Source: Adiantum capillus-veneris (Eukaryota > Streptophyta > Polypodiopsida > Polypodiales > Pteridaceae). Taken from it: a stretch of 60,000 nt of DNA. This document shows positions 30,650 to 43,215 of the stretch, in pieces (positions within the stretch are counted from its first letter, which is position 1; each line of letters opens with the position of its first letter). Below the pieces are notes generated by a model, which had not been told where the DNA came from, ran no database searches, and saw only the letters and a list, made by a program, of their open reading frames with translations. The stretch covers positions 92,003,914-92,063,913 of the forward strand of contig CM043944.1 in the NCBI GenBank assembly GCA_014529385.2, given 5' to 3'. Position numbers and translations under genes: made by a program.

Positions 30650-33499
30650 ATGGCTTTCTCTTATCCGGAGTTTCATGGAAGAAGTGATGAAGATGTGGAA
30701 GAATTTTTGGAAAAGATGGAGGTTGCATGCATTAGCAACCAGATCCATAACCCAGCACAGATGTTACGTCTTCTTCAAATTTTTTTGAAGAGTGATGCAC
30801 GAATTTGGTCTAAAGCATTTGAAGAGGAGTTGCGTGCAGCGGATCCACCTGTAAGATTGAGTTGGGACAATATAAGGCATGGGTTGGAAGTGGAGTTTGT
30901 GAAGATATAAGATCCTGACAAAGTGTGGCAAGAAGTACAAGGTTTGGTGCAAAAGGAAGGTGAGCCAGTAGATGCGTACATACGTAAGTTCTCATTGGCA
31001 TGGGAGTGGATGTGCAAGGCCTTAGCACCACAGGTACCCCCGCCTGACATGATGAAGAAGGACAGGTTCTTGGCTGGTCTTTGGGAGAATATACGTTGGA
31101 GAGTGGAGCTAAAGAAGCCTAGGACATATGAAGATGCACTAGAGGTAGCAAGGAACAAAGAGTGGAAGTTGAGGAAAATGAGCCAGTTAAGGGTGGAGTC
31201 TTTGCCCATGAGGTCTGAATTTCAGCCTATAGAGTCTTTACAAGGTCGCATGTCAGGGGTTCATCATGAACCAGTGGTTTCTATTACTACTCAGGTTATG
31301 CCAGCAGTGGTCACTACATCGGTACAAAATGATGGGCTAAGGCAAGACATGAGGCAAGTGGTAGATTTGATGAAGAATATGAGCCTAAACATGCTAGGTC
31401 AAGTGGGAAATAATCGAGGTCGAGGGAGGTTTGCAAATCAGCCAGGAGGTGAAGAAAGGCCTAGGAATGGTGTTGGACAAAGCAATGGTAGGTTTTGGAG
31501 GCAGACGCCCACATGTTATAATTGTGGAGAGTTGGGTCACATCAGCCCGCAATGTGATAAGCCACCAAGGATGGGGGGAGACATGTATCCATTGCCAAGA
31601 CAGGTGCTAACTAGGTCAAATGATTATGGCATCGAAATTAAGGGAGACAAAAGAACCAGTGGACTGACCCAGGAGGAAAAGGGAAAGACAAAAGTGCTAA
31701 GTGTAGTCACCTTGGAGAAGGCATCAAAGCTAGAGGATACATTAGTGATGCCTATTGGGAAGAGGACCACAGAGGATAAGGAAGGAAGAAGTGCCCCAGG
31801 TCCTAGTAAGAAGAAAGGAAAGAGCCATGAAGGCGAGGATGTCAAGGCCAAGAGGAAAAGGAGAGCTCGTCGAAAGTTTCATGTTTCAGATTTTCCATTA
31901 GGGGATGGGCAATTAAGATATGACTTGAAGGAGGATCTGACGAGCAGGAAGGCAGATGTTACTTTTGGGCAACTTATAGAGATGGTGCCTAAGATAAAGC
32001 GACAGTGGAAGAGGATGGGTAACCCAATGGAGAAAGAGCCAGAGAGAGGTTCAGTAAAGGTGTTGGCAATGGATGAGCTACCAGACATTTGTCCAATAGT
32101 AGATGTGTGGCATAAAAGGAAAAATTTGGGACAAAGTTATGTGGATGGCAGAGCCCAAATATGCGTCATTACACACTCATGCGTTGAGAAGATGGGTCTC
32201 ACAGTGGCTGGGGTGTCAGGTTTTCGGATCAGATTGGCAAACCATCAAAAAGTAAAATGCTTGGGTGTTGTAAAGAGCTTAGAAGTGGAGGCATATGATG
32301 CAAAGGAAGTGGTTGATTTTCATGTGATGCCAGCAGGGTTGGGAGCATATCCTGTTATACTGGGCAGACCATGGTTACGTGCAGTGGGAGCTTTTCAAGA
32401 TTGGCGACATGGTACGATTAGCCTCTATGGAAAGACAGGTACCAAGAAGCTTTATAATATGGACACAAGGAAACGATTAGAGGAGATTTATGAAGATGAG
32501 GATGAGTCTAGTGATGAAGACTCTTCCACGGTGACAGATGAGGACAGTGATAGCACTACTAGCAGTGATGAGGATGTTGATGTTGCATTTCTTTTGATGG
32601 ACAAAGAAATCCAGGAGTTTGGTTTAGTTGTATTTGCGAATGAGGTTGAAGATGAAAGTGAAGGGCCTTATGAAGTGGTTGAAGGGCTGATGCAAACCAA
32701 GGTTGAGTTGTCAAAGAAGCAGGAATTGATGACACAAATGATCAGTGGAGACCTCTCAGCTATGGAGAAAGATATATATTTGCACATGCTGGCTAGTTTT
32801 CCTGATTTGTTCATTACTTCATATGAAGAGATCGGAGGGTTCAAGGGTGAAGAGATGCATATAGAGCTGAAAGAAGGTGCTAAGCCAGTGCGGAAAAGGC
32901 TAAGAAGGATGGGTCAAGAGCAAATGGAAGCCTTGCGAGAAGAGGTGGAAAAGTTATTGAAGGCAGGGTTCATAGTCCCTGTGGAGACCACAGAATGGGT
33001 GAGTCCAGTTGTAGTCAGTCCAAAGAAGGATGGGAAGTGGAGAATTTGTGTAGATTTTAAACCCTTAAACGCAGCCACTAAGAAGAACCCATATCCTCTT
33101 CCATTCATCGATCAGATCTTGGATTCAGTGGTAGGTTATGAGAGGTACAGTGTGTGTGATGGTTTTTCAGGCTATTTTCAATTGAAGATTGCTCTTAAAG
33201 ATCGCACAAAGACCACTTTTATTACGCCATGGGGCTGCTATTGCTACACAGTATTGCCATTTGGGTTGTCAAATGGACCTTCCTTCTATCAAGAGAGAGA
33301 AAATTGGGTGTTGGAACCATTCATTGGTAGTTGTGTTAAAGCTTTTATGGATGACTTCTGTGTTTATAGCAGTAGGGCTAAACACCATGAGAAGCTGCAG
33401 ATGGTATTGGCTCGATATGATGAATGTGGAGGACAACTAAATCCAAAGAAATGTCATCTAGCACAGCCAAGGGTGAAGTTATTGGGCCACATGGTGTGA
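30650..33499 (+). pseudogene. E6 Gag-protease-RT polyprotein (one early stop)
   Basis: ATG 30650 (MAFSYPEFHG) opens a single frame broken only by TAA at 30908-30910 and ended by TGA 33497-33499 inside RT. The gag domain (WSKAFEEELRAA, VWQEVQGLVQKEGEPVDAYIRKF) is followed by a CCHC knuckle CYNCGELGHISPQC (about 31513-31554), a Lys-rich linker, and a retropepsin-like domain (YVDGRAQICVITHSCVEKMG near 32140, VILGRPWLRAVGAF near 32360) with Asp-Gly-Arg at the active site. An acidic tract DEDESSDEDSS precedes RT. RT shows FKPLNAATKKN, motif A CDGFSGYFQL, LPFGLSNGPSF and catalytic FMDDFCVYSS (about 33345-33375). Confidence 0.85.
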
Positions 33500-34579
33500 G
33501 AAAATGGCATTGAGGCTGATCCAGACAAGGTTAAGTCTATTATTCTTCTTCCATCACCTACGAGTACGAAACAATTGGCAACCTTTATACACAAAGTGAA
33601 GTACATGGCAAGGTTTATTCCATTGTCTTCTCAGATTCTTTATCCATTACAACAAGTGGCAAAGCATGATCCATTGCAATGGGATGACAAGTGTGAAGAA
33701 GTGTTTCAAGAGGTGAAAGAGGTGTTAGGGGGGTTGTCAGCCATGTAGGCTCCTGATTGGGAGAAAGTGTTTTATGTAAATCCATCAGTAGGGGATGATG
33801 CCATTGGAGCCATGCTATTGCAAAAGGGGAAGGGCAGCCATTATATGAGGCCAGTGTATTGTGCAAGCCGAGTGAAGTTGGTAGCGGAGAGAAAGTTCTC
33901 GGAAGTAGAGCTAGTGATGGCCAGTGTAATATTTGCTTGTCGACGATTTCGTCATTACTTGCTACCATGGACTTTTGTTTTCTTGACGAGTTATGCCTTT
34001 TTGCCACAGTTAATTAATGGTACTAACATGTCAAATGTGGTGAAGAAATGGGTAATTGAGCTGCAAGAGTTTGAGTTCTCTTTTCTAGTGGAAGATAGTA
34101 CAAGGGCTACCCTAGCTGATTTGTTGACCTACAAGGAGAATCCCCTTATTGTTAAGGAAGAGGTGGTGAGAAAGGTAGTTGAAGAAGTGCCACAGATCAG
34201 CAATGCACATGTGTTGTTCTTTGATGGTTCATACAGAAAAAGCCATGATGCAGCTTCAGGGGGTATAGCACTTTATGATCCAGAGGGGAAGCTAGTATGC
34301 AAGAGAGGGTTCAAATTGGATGCTCATAGTAACAATGAGGCTGAATATGCTACTCTGGAAGCCGGATTACACATTTTTTTGAAGCATGGGGTTCGAAGGT
34401 TGAGCATAAAAGGTGATGCCTTGTTAGTGGTGAAGCAATTGCTGGGTGTGTGGAAGAGCAAGAACACCTCATTGAAGGAAATGCGCTTCAGAATTAAAGG
34501 CCTGTTAAAAAAGTTTGAAGCATGGATCATTAGACACATTAAACGTGCTCTAAATGGGGAGGCACATGAAGCGGCTTAA
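33500..34579 (+). pseudogene. E6 connection, degenerate RNase H and archaeal-type RNase H
   Basis: Same frame as the preceding RT. It covers the rest of the RT thumb, then a retroviral-type RNase H (VFYVNPSVGDDAIGAMLLQ near 33766, with a TAG at 33746-33748) that lacks the usual leading Asp (V-N in place of V-D). A second RNase H at about 34200-34579 reads LFFDGSYRKSHDAASGGIALY, SNNEAEYATLEAGL, IKGDALLVVKQLLG and NGEAHEAA. The Asp, Glu and Asp of the active site are present; the last position is His or altered. This extra domain is known from Tat/Ogre elements. The frame closes with TAA at 34577-34579. Confidence 0.8.
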
Positions 34580-34628
34580 GGCATGATTAGGGAGCTATTT
34601 GTGTTGAGGACCACTTTACCTCTTTATC

Positions 34629-35603
34629 ATGGCCGGGAAAGTTTGGCTCAAGGAGGAGTTTTTGCTAACAGGAATCATTCCAAAGGAGATTCAGAAGTCT
34701 AAGAAGTATGGCTTTGTGCGTAGAGCATACAGGTACAAATTGATTGGTGATGTCTTATACATGAAAGGGGCTGATCTCGTGTTGAGACGTGTACCTTGGC
34801 GGGAGGAGCTTTACAGAGTGTTGGAAGAGAATCATGAAGGCGCATGTGGTGGCCATTTTGCTCTAAAGATCACCTTGCATAAGATTTTGCAAGAGGGGTA
34901 TGTATGGCCTAGTTTGCACAAGGATGTTCACCATTGGTGTAGGTCTTGCAATAGGTGTCAAGCATTTGGGAAGAGAGGGTTGAAGCCAGAGCTACGAAAA
35001 ACCATTATGGCGTTTGATGTGTTTGAAAAGTGGGGAATTGATGCAATAGGCCCGTTACCTATGACAAGCAGGGGCAAAAGCTATATCTTGACGGCAGTGG
35101 ACTATCTCTCTAGATGGGCAGAGGCTATAGCAGTAAAACAGATCACTGCAAAGGATGTGGCAAAATTTGTGTATGATGAAATATGTTGCAATTTTGGGGT
35201 GCCATCAGAGCTACTTTCAGATAAGGGGCTAGGATTTAGAGCTAAACTGCTAGACTTCTTATGCACAAAGATGAAGATTAGGCACCAACATACCACTCCT
35301 TATTACCCGCAGTGTAATGGCTTAAATGAAAGATTCAATGGTGAGTTGGTACAAATTCTTTCTAAAGTGACAGAGCACCAAGGAAAGAATTGGGATTTGG
35401 AATTGCCTAGTGCATTATGGGCTTACCGTACTTCGATGAAGACAGGTATAGGGTTTACTCCATTTCATTTGGTGTATGGAAAAGAAGCACTATTGCCTGT
35501 GGAAGTAGAGTTGCCTGCGGTCAAGATGTTAGAGAAGTTGCTTGGGCTGCCTAGTGATGCATTCGAAGAGAGGCTCTTACAGCTAAGAGGTTCAGTTGGA
35601 TAG
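34629..35603 (+). pseudogene. E6 integrase
   Basis: A shifted frame relative to RNase H. The zinc domain (ENHEGACGGHFALKIT, then CRSCNRCQAFGKRG) lies at about 34825-34980. The catalytic core has IDAIGPLPMT (first Asp), LSDKGLGF (second Asp, where SDRG/SDNG is usual) and NGLNERFNG (Glu). LWAYRTSMKTGIGFTPFHLVYG ends the core. A frameshift near 35590 leads to the C-terminal part at 35596-35997. The core residues are kept, so integrase itself looks nearly intact, but it cannot be made from one continuous frame with RT. Confidence 0.85.
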
Positions 35604-35997
35604 GATGAGTGCATTGGAACATTATGGACAGATGCAAGATAGGGCTTTGGCAAAGATAAATGAAAAGGTCAAAAGTAAGGGTATCAAGAATCATGACTTG
35701 GTTTTGCGCTACAATAGTAAGCTGGACAACACCTTCCAAAAGAAGTTTCAAATTAAGTGGGAAGGCCCTTTCAAGGTAGTGGAGTGTTTCTCGAATGGTA
35801 CATATCAATTGGCTAAATTGGATGGGTTTCTACATAAGTCAAGGGTAAATGGATTGCGTCTTAAATTGTATCATGCCAGGTTGATGATGGTCGAGCAAGA
35901 TGAGCTGTCTGTGGATCAAGCAATGTTGGTGAAGGATGAGGAGACTTGTGATGCGGCGAGTCTCATATCTCTCTTTGCTGTTGCTGATCATGAATGA
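35596..35997 (+). pseudogene. E6 integrase C-terminal domain
   Basis: Continues the integrase after a frameshift: LVLRYNSKLDN, FQIKWEGPFKVVE and GTYQLAKLDG are typical of the SH3-like C-terminal domain with a GPF motif. About 130 residues, ending TGA 35995-35997, shortly before the 3' LTR. No chromodomain follows. Confidence 0.75.
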
Positions 35998-36025
35998 TCT
36001 AGCAGGCTAGGGGATGGGCAAATTA

Positions 36026-37163
36026 TGTCAGGATTTTTTTGGAGCAAGGGATTGCGCATATGTACATATACATGCATGGTGCATCAAATAAAGAATTGTC
36101 CATTTTTCAGAGCCAGGTGGTTACGTGGGGCCCACATGTACAGGTAGGACAGGGTGTACATAGTGCATTGATTTTCACTATTACCAGTACCACTGTGTTT
36201 TTTCTACAATAAGGAGGAGTTGGTAGCGCGTAAAACTTCTTGAGGAAGCTATCCGCGGGCCGATGACATGAGGTAAGCAGGTGCGTCAGATGGCATCGAG
36301 TGGCGTCAGGAGGTCGAACGGGGTCAATACTTGCACGCAGAGAAGTATGGACACGACGTGGGTGTTTTCTTGTGATACTTATGCAGAAAGGTCATCAAGA
36401 GGAGCACTTTTTGGGGCCACTTCACGTGGTTGCAGGATGCATTATTTGGAAAAACTGAGTGCCAGGTGTGCGGATGATGCAAAAAGGTGACAACTATGCA
36501 CTGCGAGGTCAGTTTTTGGCCTGTTCGGGGTCCGTTTGGGGTCATCTAAAAGGCCACAGGTGCCCAAATAATAAAGCTAAGTGTGGGAATTGAAAAAACT
36601 GAGAGAAGACCAGAAAAAAAGTGGAGAAGAGAGGAGGAACAGCCGCAAGTGTGTTTTTGCTGTTTTTGGAGCATTTTTTGGCCCTAAACTGCTCATCCGA
36701 GGTCGGATTTGAGCACTGTAACATTGTAGGGTGGGGTTTTTGGGCATTCCGGACGCAATGGCGCTGTCCATTTTGCCAAATTCTTCACAGATTTTCTACT
36801 GTTTTTCTGTGTAATCTTCTCCGGTGAGTGAAGCCTCTGCTTAACTTTGTGGTTGTATCTGGTGTATTTCCTCAATACTGTGTAAACTATTTGCCCCATT
36901 GGTGTTGGGCTGAGCTTCATTGAGCCTAAACAACAACAATTTGCCTCCTTTGAGCTGAATTGAGAGTGTGTGTGGGTGTGTATGTGTGAGTGTTGAGTGG
37001 GCAAGTGGGAAATCTCTCTCTTCTCACTCCGTCTGTGTGTTTCCTGTCTTGGCCAGGCTGGTTGTGTAAGCCGATTGGTGCCCCATAATGTGTGTGTGTA
37101 TCATCCCAAGAGTGTGTGTCGGGTCATTATAGAGGCGTTGTGTGTGTTTCCATCCCGCTCACA
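36026..37163 (+). repeat. E6 3' LTR
   Basis: Starts TGTCAGGATTT, preceded by a purine-rich AGGGGATGGGCAAATTA. It is near-identical to 28471-29609. Confidence 0.9.
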
Positions 37164-37220
37164 CCGGCTAGCATTAGCATGTCACATCTGACGTCTGCTA
37201 TGCCTAGGGCCACGCATATG

Positions 37221-37733
37221 TGTTAGGAAATATGACGTAGCTCCCACCTTGCTTCACTCTCACCACCTCACACCCACCTTGTTGCATCAACTTCACACTC
37301 TGAAATGTGTGTAGAAATGGTCTCGTTTTATAGGCCAAAAGGGCTGCCCTCTCTCATGAGAGGCATCCATGTGTAGCCGCCCTTGTGTGAATAAGTCCAA
37401 ATCGGACCCTCCAATCCGCCCATGTGTGGCCGCCCTTGTGTAGACAAATCCACTTTTGAATTCGGCCCAGCTACCGACCACCGGCCATTGACTTCCGACC
37501 ATCGACCACCGGCGAACCGACCGGTCGTTTTTTGACCACTTTCCGGCCATCGTCCGGTCATAATATTCCGACGAAGGAAAAAAAGTTGCCCCTGAATTTT
37601 GGCGTGAAAATTTTGGTTTCCGGTGAGTGATTTTCCTTCACGCACGATGGCTTCTCCTCATAATGGGGGCCTTACAAATGTGCGTTTTTACCACATAAAA
37701 TTACAAGGGGTAAATTAGGCTCCATACTGAACA
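37221..37733. mobile_element. 513-bp insert with TGTTA...AACA ends, possible copia-type solo LTR
   Basis: Comparison with E7 (about 53310-53345) shows extra DNA here in the gag of E5. It begins TGTTAGGAAATATG and ends CTGAACA. Such ends are common in plant copia LTRs. The flanks ATATG and ATCTC do not form a clear duplication, so borders or origin may be wrong. Inside there are two CATGTGTRGCCGCCCTTGTGT repeats (about 37368 and 37421). Confidence 0.45.
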
Positions 37734-37739
37734 ATCTCC

Positions 37740-39384
37740 CACTTGGACCGCCACATGGTACAACACCATACCAAACGTGGAACCCAAGGGCTTCCTATGC
37801 GCCAAGCCCAATGCAAATACCTATTCCACATGTAGTCTCTGGAGCGCCTTCACCCATGGTGCCTACTCACTTAGGTGACTTGGCAACATTTGCTCAAGCT
37901 ATCGGTCGATCTATTGCTGAGAATATGCGTAACACGCCTGATAGAGAACCTAGAAGTAAGGCAGTACAAATAGCCAAGCTCACACAAAAAATTAGTGGAG
38001 ACGAGTATGTGAGAAAGCATATCGAAGTGTTTGAACGAATATGTGATTCTCTAGGAGAACACAATGACTTGCATAAGAGTAATGCTTTAAGCCTAACCGT
38101 AAGTGGGAAGGCTGGGGATTGGTATAGAACCCTAAGGGTGGAAGAAAAAACGATTTACCCTACTCTTAGGAGACTGTTCTTGAAAGAATACATACGAGAG
38201 GGAGTGCTTTGGGGTGTAGCCTCTCAGCTCCAGAAAGCCCAATGAGAGGAAGAAGAGTCGGTGAGAGACTTTATTAATCGCTTAAAGCATTTGAATTCTT
38301 GCTGTAATCCAAATGAACGCTTCAAAAATAATCAATTGCTTGATAGATTCATTAGGGGATTACGGCATGAGGATATCTACAATGGCCTAGTCATTAGAGG
38401 TATCACCACTTGGGAAGCGGTCACCACCAATGTGATCCAATTGGAGGATAATTTAATGATTCAAGGAGAAAGAGTGTCTGTTGAGCCTAAATCTATTAGC
38501 TCGCAAGCCTATTGCTAAGGAGCCAAAGATATCTGAGATGACATTGGTAGATCTCACCAAGGCCATTCAAGAGATTCTTAGAGACAATCGTGCTCCGCAA
38601 AACAATCATATGTATCCAAGAAGGGAGCAACAATAGTGCTCAGTATGCTATGTTACACATAGTACCAGTGAATGCCCTACTTTTAGAGTGAAATTCAATG
38701 GGAATTGCAATGCCTGTGGGAGGTATGGTCATCAAGCTAAGGATTGCATAGTATTTAAGCGCGTGATGGCCAATAGAACAACCTTAGCATGGACAGACAC
38801 ACCTCAAGTGCGTGCATTGATGCCAGCTGCACCTCTTGAACAAACGTCACAACACATAGTCCCTAGGGCCCAAAATGTTGTTCAAACAAGACCCTTACCA
38901 CCTCCAGTGCTAGGACCGCAACCACCACATCCGAGAATCACTTCTGTGAATCAAGTGTATTGTGAGTAATCTATTGCTTGTTTGGAAGGCTGTGAGGAAT
39001 GCCTATGGGATTGATGCACTTGAAGAAAGTCCACAATACTACATGGAGGATTTTTTGGGACAAGTCAAACCTGTCTATCAAGTAGCTGCTCTTGCTGCAA
39101 GAGACCAAAATATCAATTACACTGCTAAGAGACCACCTCTTCAATGTTATGAGTGTGGAGGTCCACATCGTGTGGCTGAGGGTCCTATTAGGCTACAAAA
39201 GAATGCCACACTAATGCAAATCAATCAAGAGAGCACGTCTACAATGCCGATACTCATGTGTAATCGATGTGGCATAGATCATTTGATTGCCCAATGTCCA
39301 AATAATTCAAATGCGCCAAAGATGACACCATTAAAATTGATTTTACCGAGGAGCCATCACAAAGTACGCCTGTGGTACCAGTAA
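37740..39384 (+). pseudogene. E5 Gag, capsid and nucleocapsid part
   Basis: Broken into frames at 37811-38245, 38261-38518, 38688-38969 and 38962-39384. The retrotransposon gag domain is clear (VRKHIEVFERICDSL, AGDWYRTLRVEEKTIY, LRRLFLKEYIREGVLWG, LLDRFIRGLRHEDIYNGL). Zinc knuckles are CNACGRYGHQAKDC (about 38707-38750), CYECGGPHRVAEG with the last Cys changed to Gly (about 39144-39185), and CNRCGIDHLIAQC (about 39261-39300). The first of the four knuckles present in E7 is damaged here (SVCYVTHSTSEC with a preceding stop near 38636). Confidence 0.8.
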
Positions 39385-39559
39385 ACGTACTCACACGATC
39401 GATGGTCCAAAAGCAAATTATATTCTTGAAGAAAGAGACATGACATCAATTGCCCAATCTTAAAAGAAGAAGAAAACACGAAGGAAGAGATCGCAAAAAG
39501 CAACGAAGTCAGACCCCAGTTCAAAGACCAACATAGGGACTGGTGACACCCTATTATAT

Positions 39560-40640
39560 ATGAACAATGCTGAAGAGGATTCTGATTCAAGTGAAACCAT
39601 GGAGATAAAAACGCCCACTAGGAAAGAAACCAACAAGGAAGATCGTCATGAGCCACAATGGCCAGGATCCAAGAAGAAGATAGGAACTTACCCAAACCCT
39701 ACAGAGGAGATCGAGCGAGTCAAGCAATTAAGGAGTTTGGTAGAAGATACCCAAAGGGATCTAGAGCCAGCACTTAGGCAGATCCAGATTACAGACACAT
39801 TGTTCTCTACGCAACAACAACCTCACAAAGTCCATAGACCTCTAGCCATACCTAGTGTCATCCAAGAAGAAAGTGACTTAAAGTCATGGGAAAGTGGGCG
39901 AACTCACTTCTTGTTGGAAAGAATGTTTACAGAGGGACTACCTGACCCTATCGAAGAAATGGAGATCCCATCTTCCCCACGTCAAGGGATTGTAGCCCAA
40001 AAGGTGCCGTTAAATATTGCCAAACTGATGGATTTCATGGCTTCGGAAGTTAGAACCACCATCATGTCCAAACTATATAGAGACCTTGAGCTATTCTTAG
40101 CTCTTTGAGATTTCCTGAACTGAAGGTCGGGCTACCACAATTTGCACAGATGGATGGAGCTAGGGAGATGCCAATAGAGGAGGGACACTTAGATCCACGA
40201 CCCAACCTAGATGAGAACCCTATTGTAGAAATACCTGTTAACAAGTTGGGACAATACTTTGAGGGAGATGAATCCAATGCAACCATACCAATCACTACCA
40301 AGGGATTAACTGTGAAGGGAATCCTTTTGATAGTGGTGCTAGGGTTAGCATTGTCATTAAAAATTGGCTGGAAACTATGGGAAGACCTCACCTTGGAACC
40401 ACAACCATAGTAATAAAGATGGCCAATGGGTCTATTGTTAAACCTATTGGGATGCTAGAATATCTTAAGATCAAGGTCTTTGGACATAAAATAAGAATTA
40501 CCTTCATTGTTATGGATTCCTCCAAGCCAACTATGGCATCTGAGATGATCTTAGGACGTCCTTTCATGAGGGAAGCAAAAATGGTGCATGAATGGTCTAG
40601 AAACCATGTCTACTTGCAGTTCCAAGATTCTGTCATTTGA
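39560..40640 (+). pseudogene. E5 first protease region
   Basis: Linker rich in Glu/Thr followed by a retropepsin domain spread over two frames. GLTVKGIL then a frame change; around 40345 the active-site block is damaged (the E7 equivalent is GVLDGGAGVSMV). The C-terminal half is sound: ETMGRPHLG, KMANGSIVKPIGMLEYLKIKVFG, and MILGRPFMREAKMVHEW (about 40540-40600). It is not functional. Confidence 0.75.
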
Positions 40641-41590
40641 GTGGATCTTGTAAGTGGTCGAGCACATCCTCTAGAAAAAAGGTTTATAATTGATCATAGA
40701 TCTAACACCACAGTTCACTCAGCCCCATTACAGTATTGTTACATGTGTAAAGTGGACACTGATGTTATGGAATATTCTCCTTATATGGATGTACTACCTG
40801 GGATGACTGAGTTGGACAATGTGGATTGGGTCCACCTAGCAGCAACCATAGACACTTGGGGAAACAAGGGGACGACCTGGGTAACACCTGAGGGGGATGA
40901 AGTGCCACCACTCGTACCCTTAAATATGCTAGAAGCAATGCATAGAGCTTCTGATGACCTACAAAATGAAGGTTTGACTGGCATTGGAACCAGTAGCGTC
41001 TCAGAAGACTATAGCCCACACGATTTGGGGTCAGAATCATCAATTGAAATTGACTCTCAGGACGAAGAATCTGAGTTAAATCTTAGTACAAATGTGGGGA
41101 CAAACCATTCAGGGCCCAGTGATATCGTAGATGACAATCTATCCAAGGGAGCAGAAGACACAAGTAGCAATTCATCTAGTGACTCTTCACTAGAGATCGT
41201 CTGTAATCGAAAATTAGACAAGAAGAGTAAGAGATATAAGAGGCGATGATATCGAGCAAATGTGCGTGCTAGAATAAATGAAAATAAATGTACCACAGAA
41301 TGGCTTAATTTATAGGGGCATGTGATGCTCATCGGAAGTTGGTAGATAACTTGGGTGAATACCTTCAAAGCGTTATGTGGTGTAGTCCACAACCCATTGA
41401 TATCGCACAACTAGAGGCTACAAAGAAGCCCAAGTTGAGCGGTACCATAAAGAGACGACAAAATCAAGAGTTAGCTCAACAACAAAAGGAATCGAAAGTG
41501 AAATCACAGTCCACATAACAACAGGACCCCACAGACTTACACCCTGCACCACCTGAACATTTCAAATCCTACACCACGGAGGAACGTAAG
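40641..41590 (+). pseudogene. E5 protease-RT linker, acidic
   Basis: About 200 residues with MDVLPGMTELDNVDWVHLAATIDTWG and a Ser/Glu/Asp-rich tail, ending at TGA 41247-41249. E7 has CGA at this codon. After the stop the frame continues YRANVRARIN. No enzymatic domain is recognised; the linker is conserved in E7. Confidence 0.65.
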
Positions 41591-41593
41591 GTT

Positions 41594-43215
41594 GTGTATA
41601 CAAAGGCTCAAAGAAAACCTATCGATGGAAGCAATGGAGTCTATGATGGTCCAGCGATAGTTAAGGAAATGGAGTTAGCAGACCTAGGAGAGGAGACTGA
41701 GGAGTGTGTACTTAAAGAACTTCTCAAGGAATCTAGGGGTATATTTGCTTGGACATATCATGATGTGAAAGGTGTTCCACCGTCCATGGTGCAACACACA
41801 ATCCCCATGAATAGCATGGCTAAACGAGTTTAACAACGACCCTACCCAATGAATCCTAAATATGCAAAGATCGTTCAAGAAGAGATTGAAAAGCTTGTGA
41901 AATGCGGATTCATATACACTATTGAGCACTCAGAATGGGTGTCTCCAATAGTGATTGTACCGAAAAAGAATGGGAGACTCAGAGTGTGCGTGGATCTCAA
42001 GAAGGTCAATGCCGCCACTAGGAGAGACCATTACCCCTTGCCATATTCAGAACATGTGCTTGAAAGAGTTGCAGGGAAGGAAGCTTATAGCTTTTTAGAT
42101 GGGTACTCTGGCTACAATCAAATCACAATTGCACTAGAGGACCAAGCCAAAACAATCTTTATAATCGAATTTTGAGTGTTCGCATTTTGTGTTATGGCTT
42201 TTGGCTTAACCAATGCCTCTGCTACCTTTCAAAGATTAATAAACATTGCTTTTAGAGAATATTTGAGGGAGTTTTGCGAAGCTTTCTTAGATGACCTTTG
42301 TGTTTATTCCTCTTGGAAAGAACGTTTATCATGCTTATGAAAAGTGTTTGAGAAGTGCAGATTGTATCGCATCTTTTTAAACCCTTTCAAATGCCAATTT
42401 TGGGCTAAACATGGAGTCATTTTAGGACATATAATGTCCAAAAATGGGATTTTCACAGATGAGAGCAAAATTAAAGCCATTGCTGAATTGGCACCACCTA
42501 CAAACTATAAAGTACAAAGGTTCATGGGCCATGTTGGTTATTACCGACGGTTTATTTTAAACTTTGCCGAGATCGCTCGTCCTTTGTACAAGCTTCTTAT
42601 TGAGTTCCACTGGACCGCGGAGTGTGACCATGCTTATGAGTTATTGAAAAAGACCTTGACTAGCACTCCTATTCTACGAGTGCCCGATTGGAATGTAATT
42701 TTCCATGTGTATATTGATGCATCAAACTTTGCTATTGGGTGTGTTCTAGCTCTCAACCAGGAGAACATAAATTGGACTACCCCATTAGCTTTGCCAGTCG
42801 TCAATTGAATGATGCCGAGAGAAACTACACCACTACAGAGCGAGAAGGATTAACTATGATTTATGCAGTAAAGAAATTTCGCTACTACCTTCTTGCCAAC
42901 AAGTTTGTTTTCTATGTGGATCATCAAGCCTTGTTGTATCTAGTAAATAAACCTTGTTCCATGAGAAGAATTACACGATGGTTGTTAATTCTCCTTGAGT
43001 TTGATTTTACCATTGTAGTGAGACCTAGTAAAAAACATGTCATGACGGATCATTTGTCTCGCATACCCAATGGTGAAGCCCCTATTGGAGTCGATGATGA
43101 ATTGCATGATACTTCTCTATTCCTAGTTGAGACCATACCTGAATGGAGTGAGAAGATTGTGAACTTTCTAGTTAATGGTTTTCCACCCAAAGAGCTTCGT
43201 AAGGATATAGCTTGA
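41594..43215 (+). pseudogene. E5 reverse transcriptase and RNase H (broken)
   Basis: Parts are 41594-41833, 41849-42175, 42344-42808 and 42739-43215. RT has GFIYTIEHSEWVSPIVIVPKKNGRLRVCVDLKKVNAATRRD, motif A FLDGYSGYNQI with the catalytic Asp (about 42090-42120), [11 protein letters not shown] and [10 protein letters not shown] (about 42284-42315). RNase H has HVYIDASNFAIGCVL (Asp, about 42702), then YTTTEREGLTMIYAVKKFRYYL (Glu) and FYVDHQALLYLV (Asp). Stops near 41831, 42173 and 42338 and a frameshift near 42760 break it. It ends at TGA 43213-43215, where E7 has CGA. Confidence 0.85.

Larger units (their letters stand above)
28471..37163 (+). mobile_element. E6: Tat-type Ty3/gypsy element nested in E5
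   Basis: LTRs at 28471-29609 and 36026-37163 (1,139 and 1,138 bp) differ at roughly 30-40 positions by eye, about 3 percent. The flanks share CCGG (28467-28470 and 37164-37167), or ACCGG if the last A is shared with the LTR. Two RNase H domains, the second of archaeal type, mark the Tat lineage. The insertion lies about 35 bases after the TAA at 28434 in E5 gag; E5 gag sequence resumes at 37164. Confidence 0.92.

Noticed and set aside
39560-40108. Separate host gene within E5
   Set aside because: The frame aligns with the E7 region before protease (55193-55860) and belongs to the element's polyprotein.
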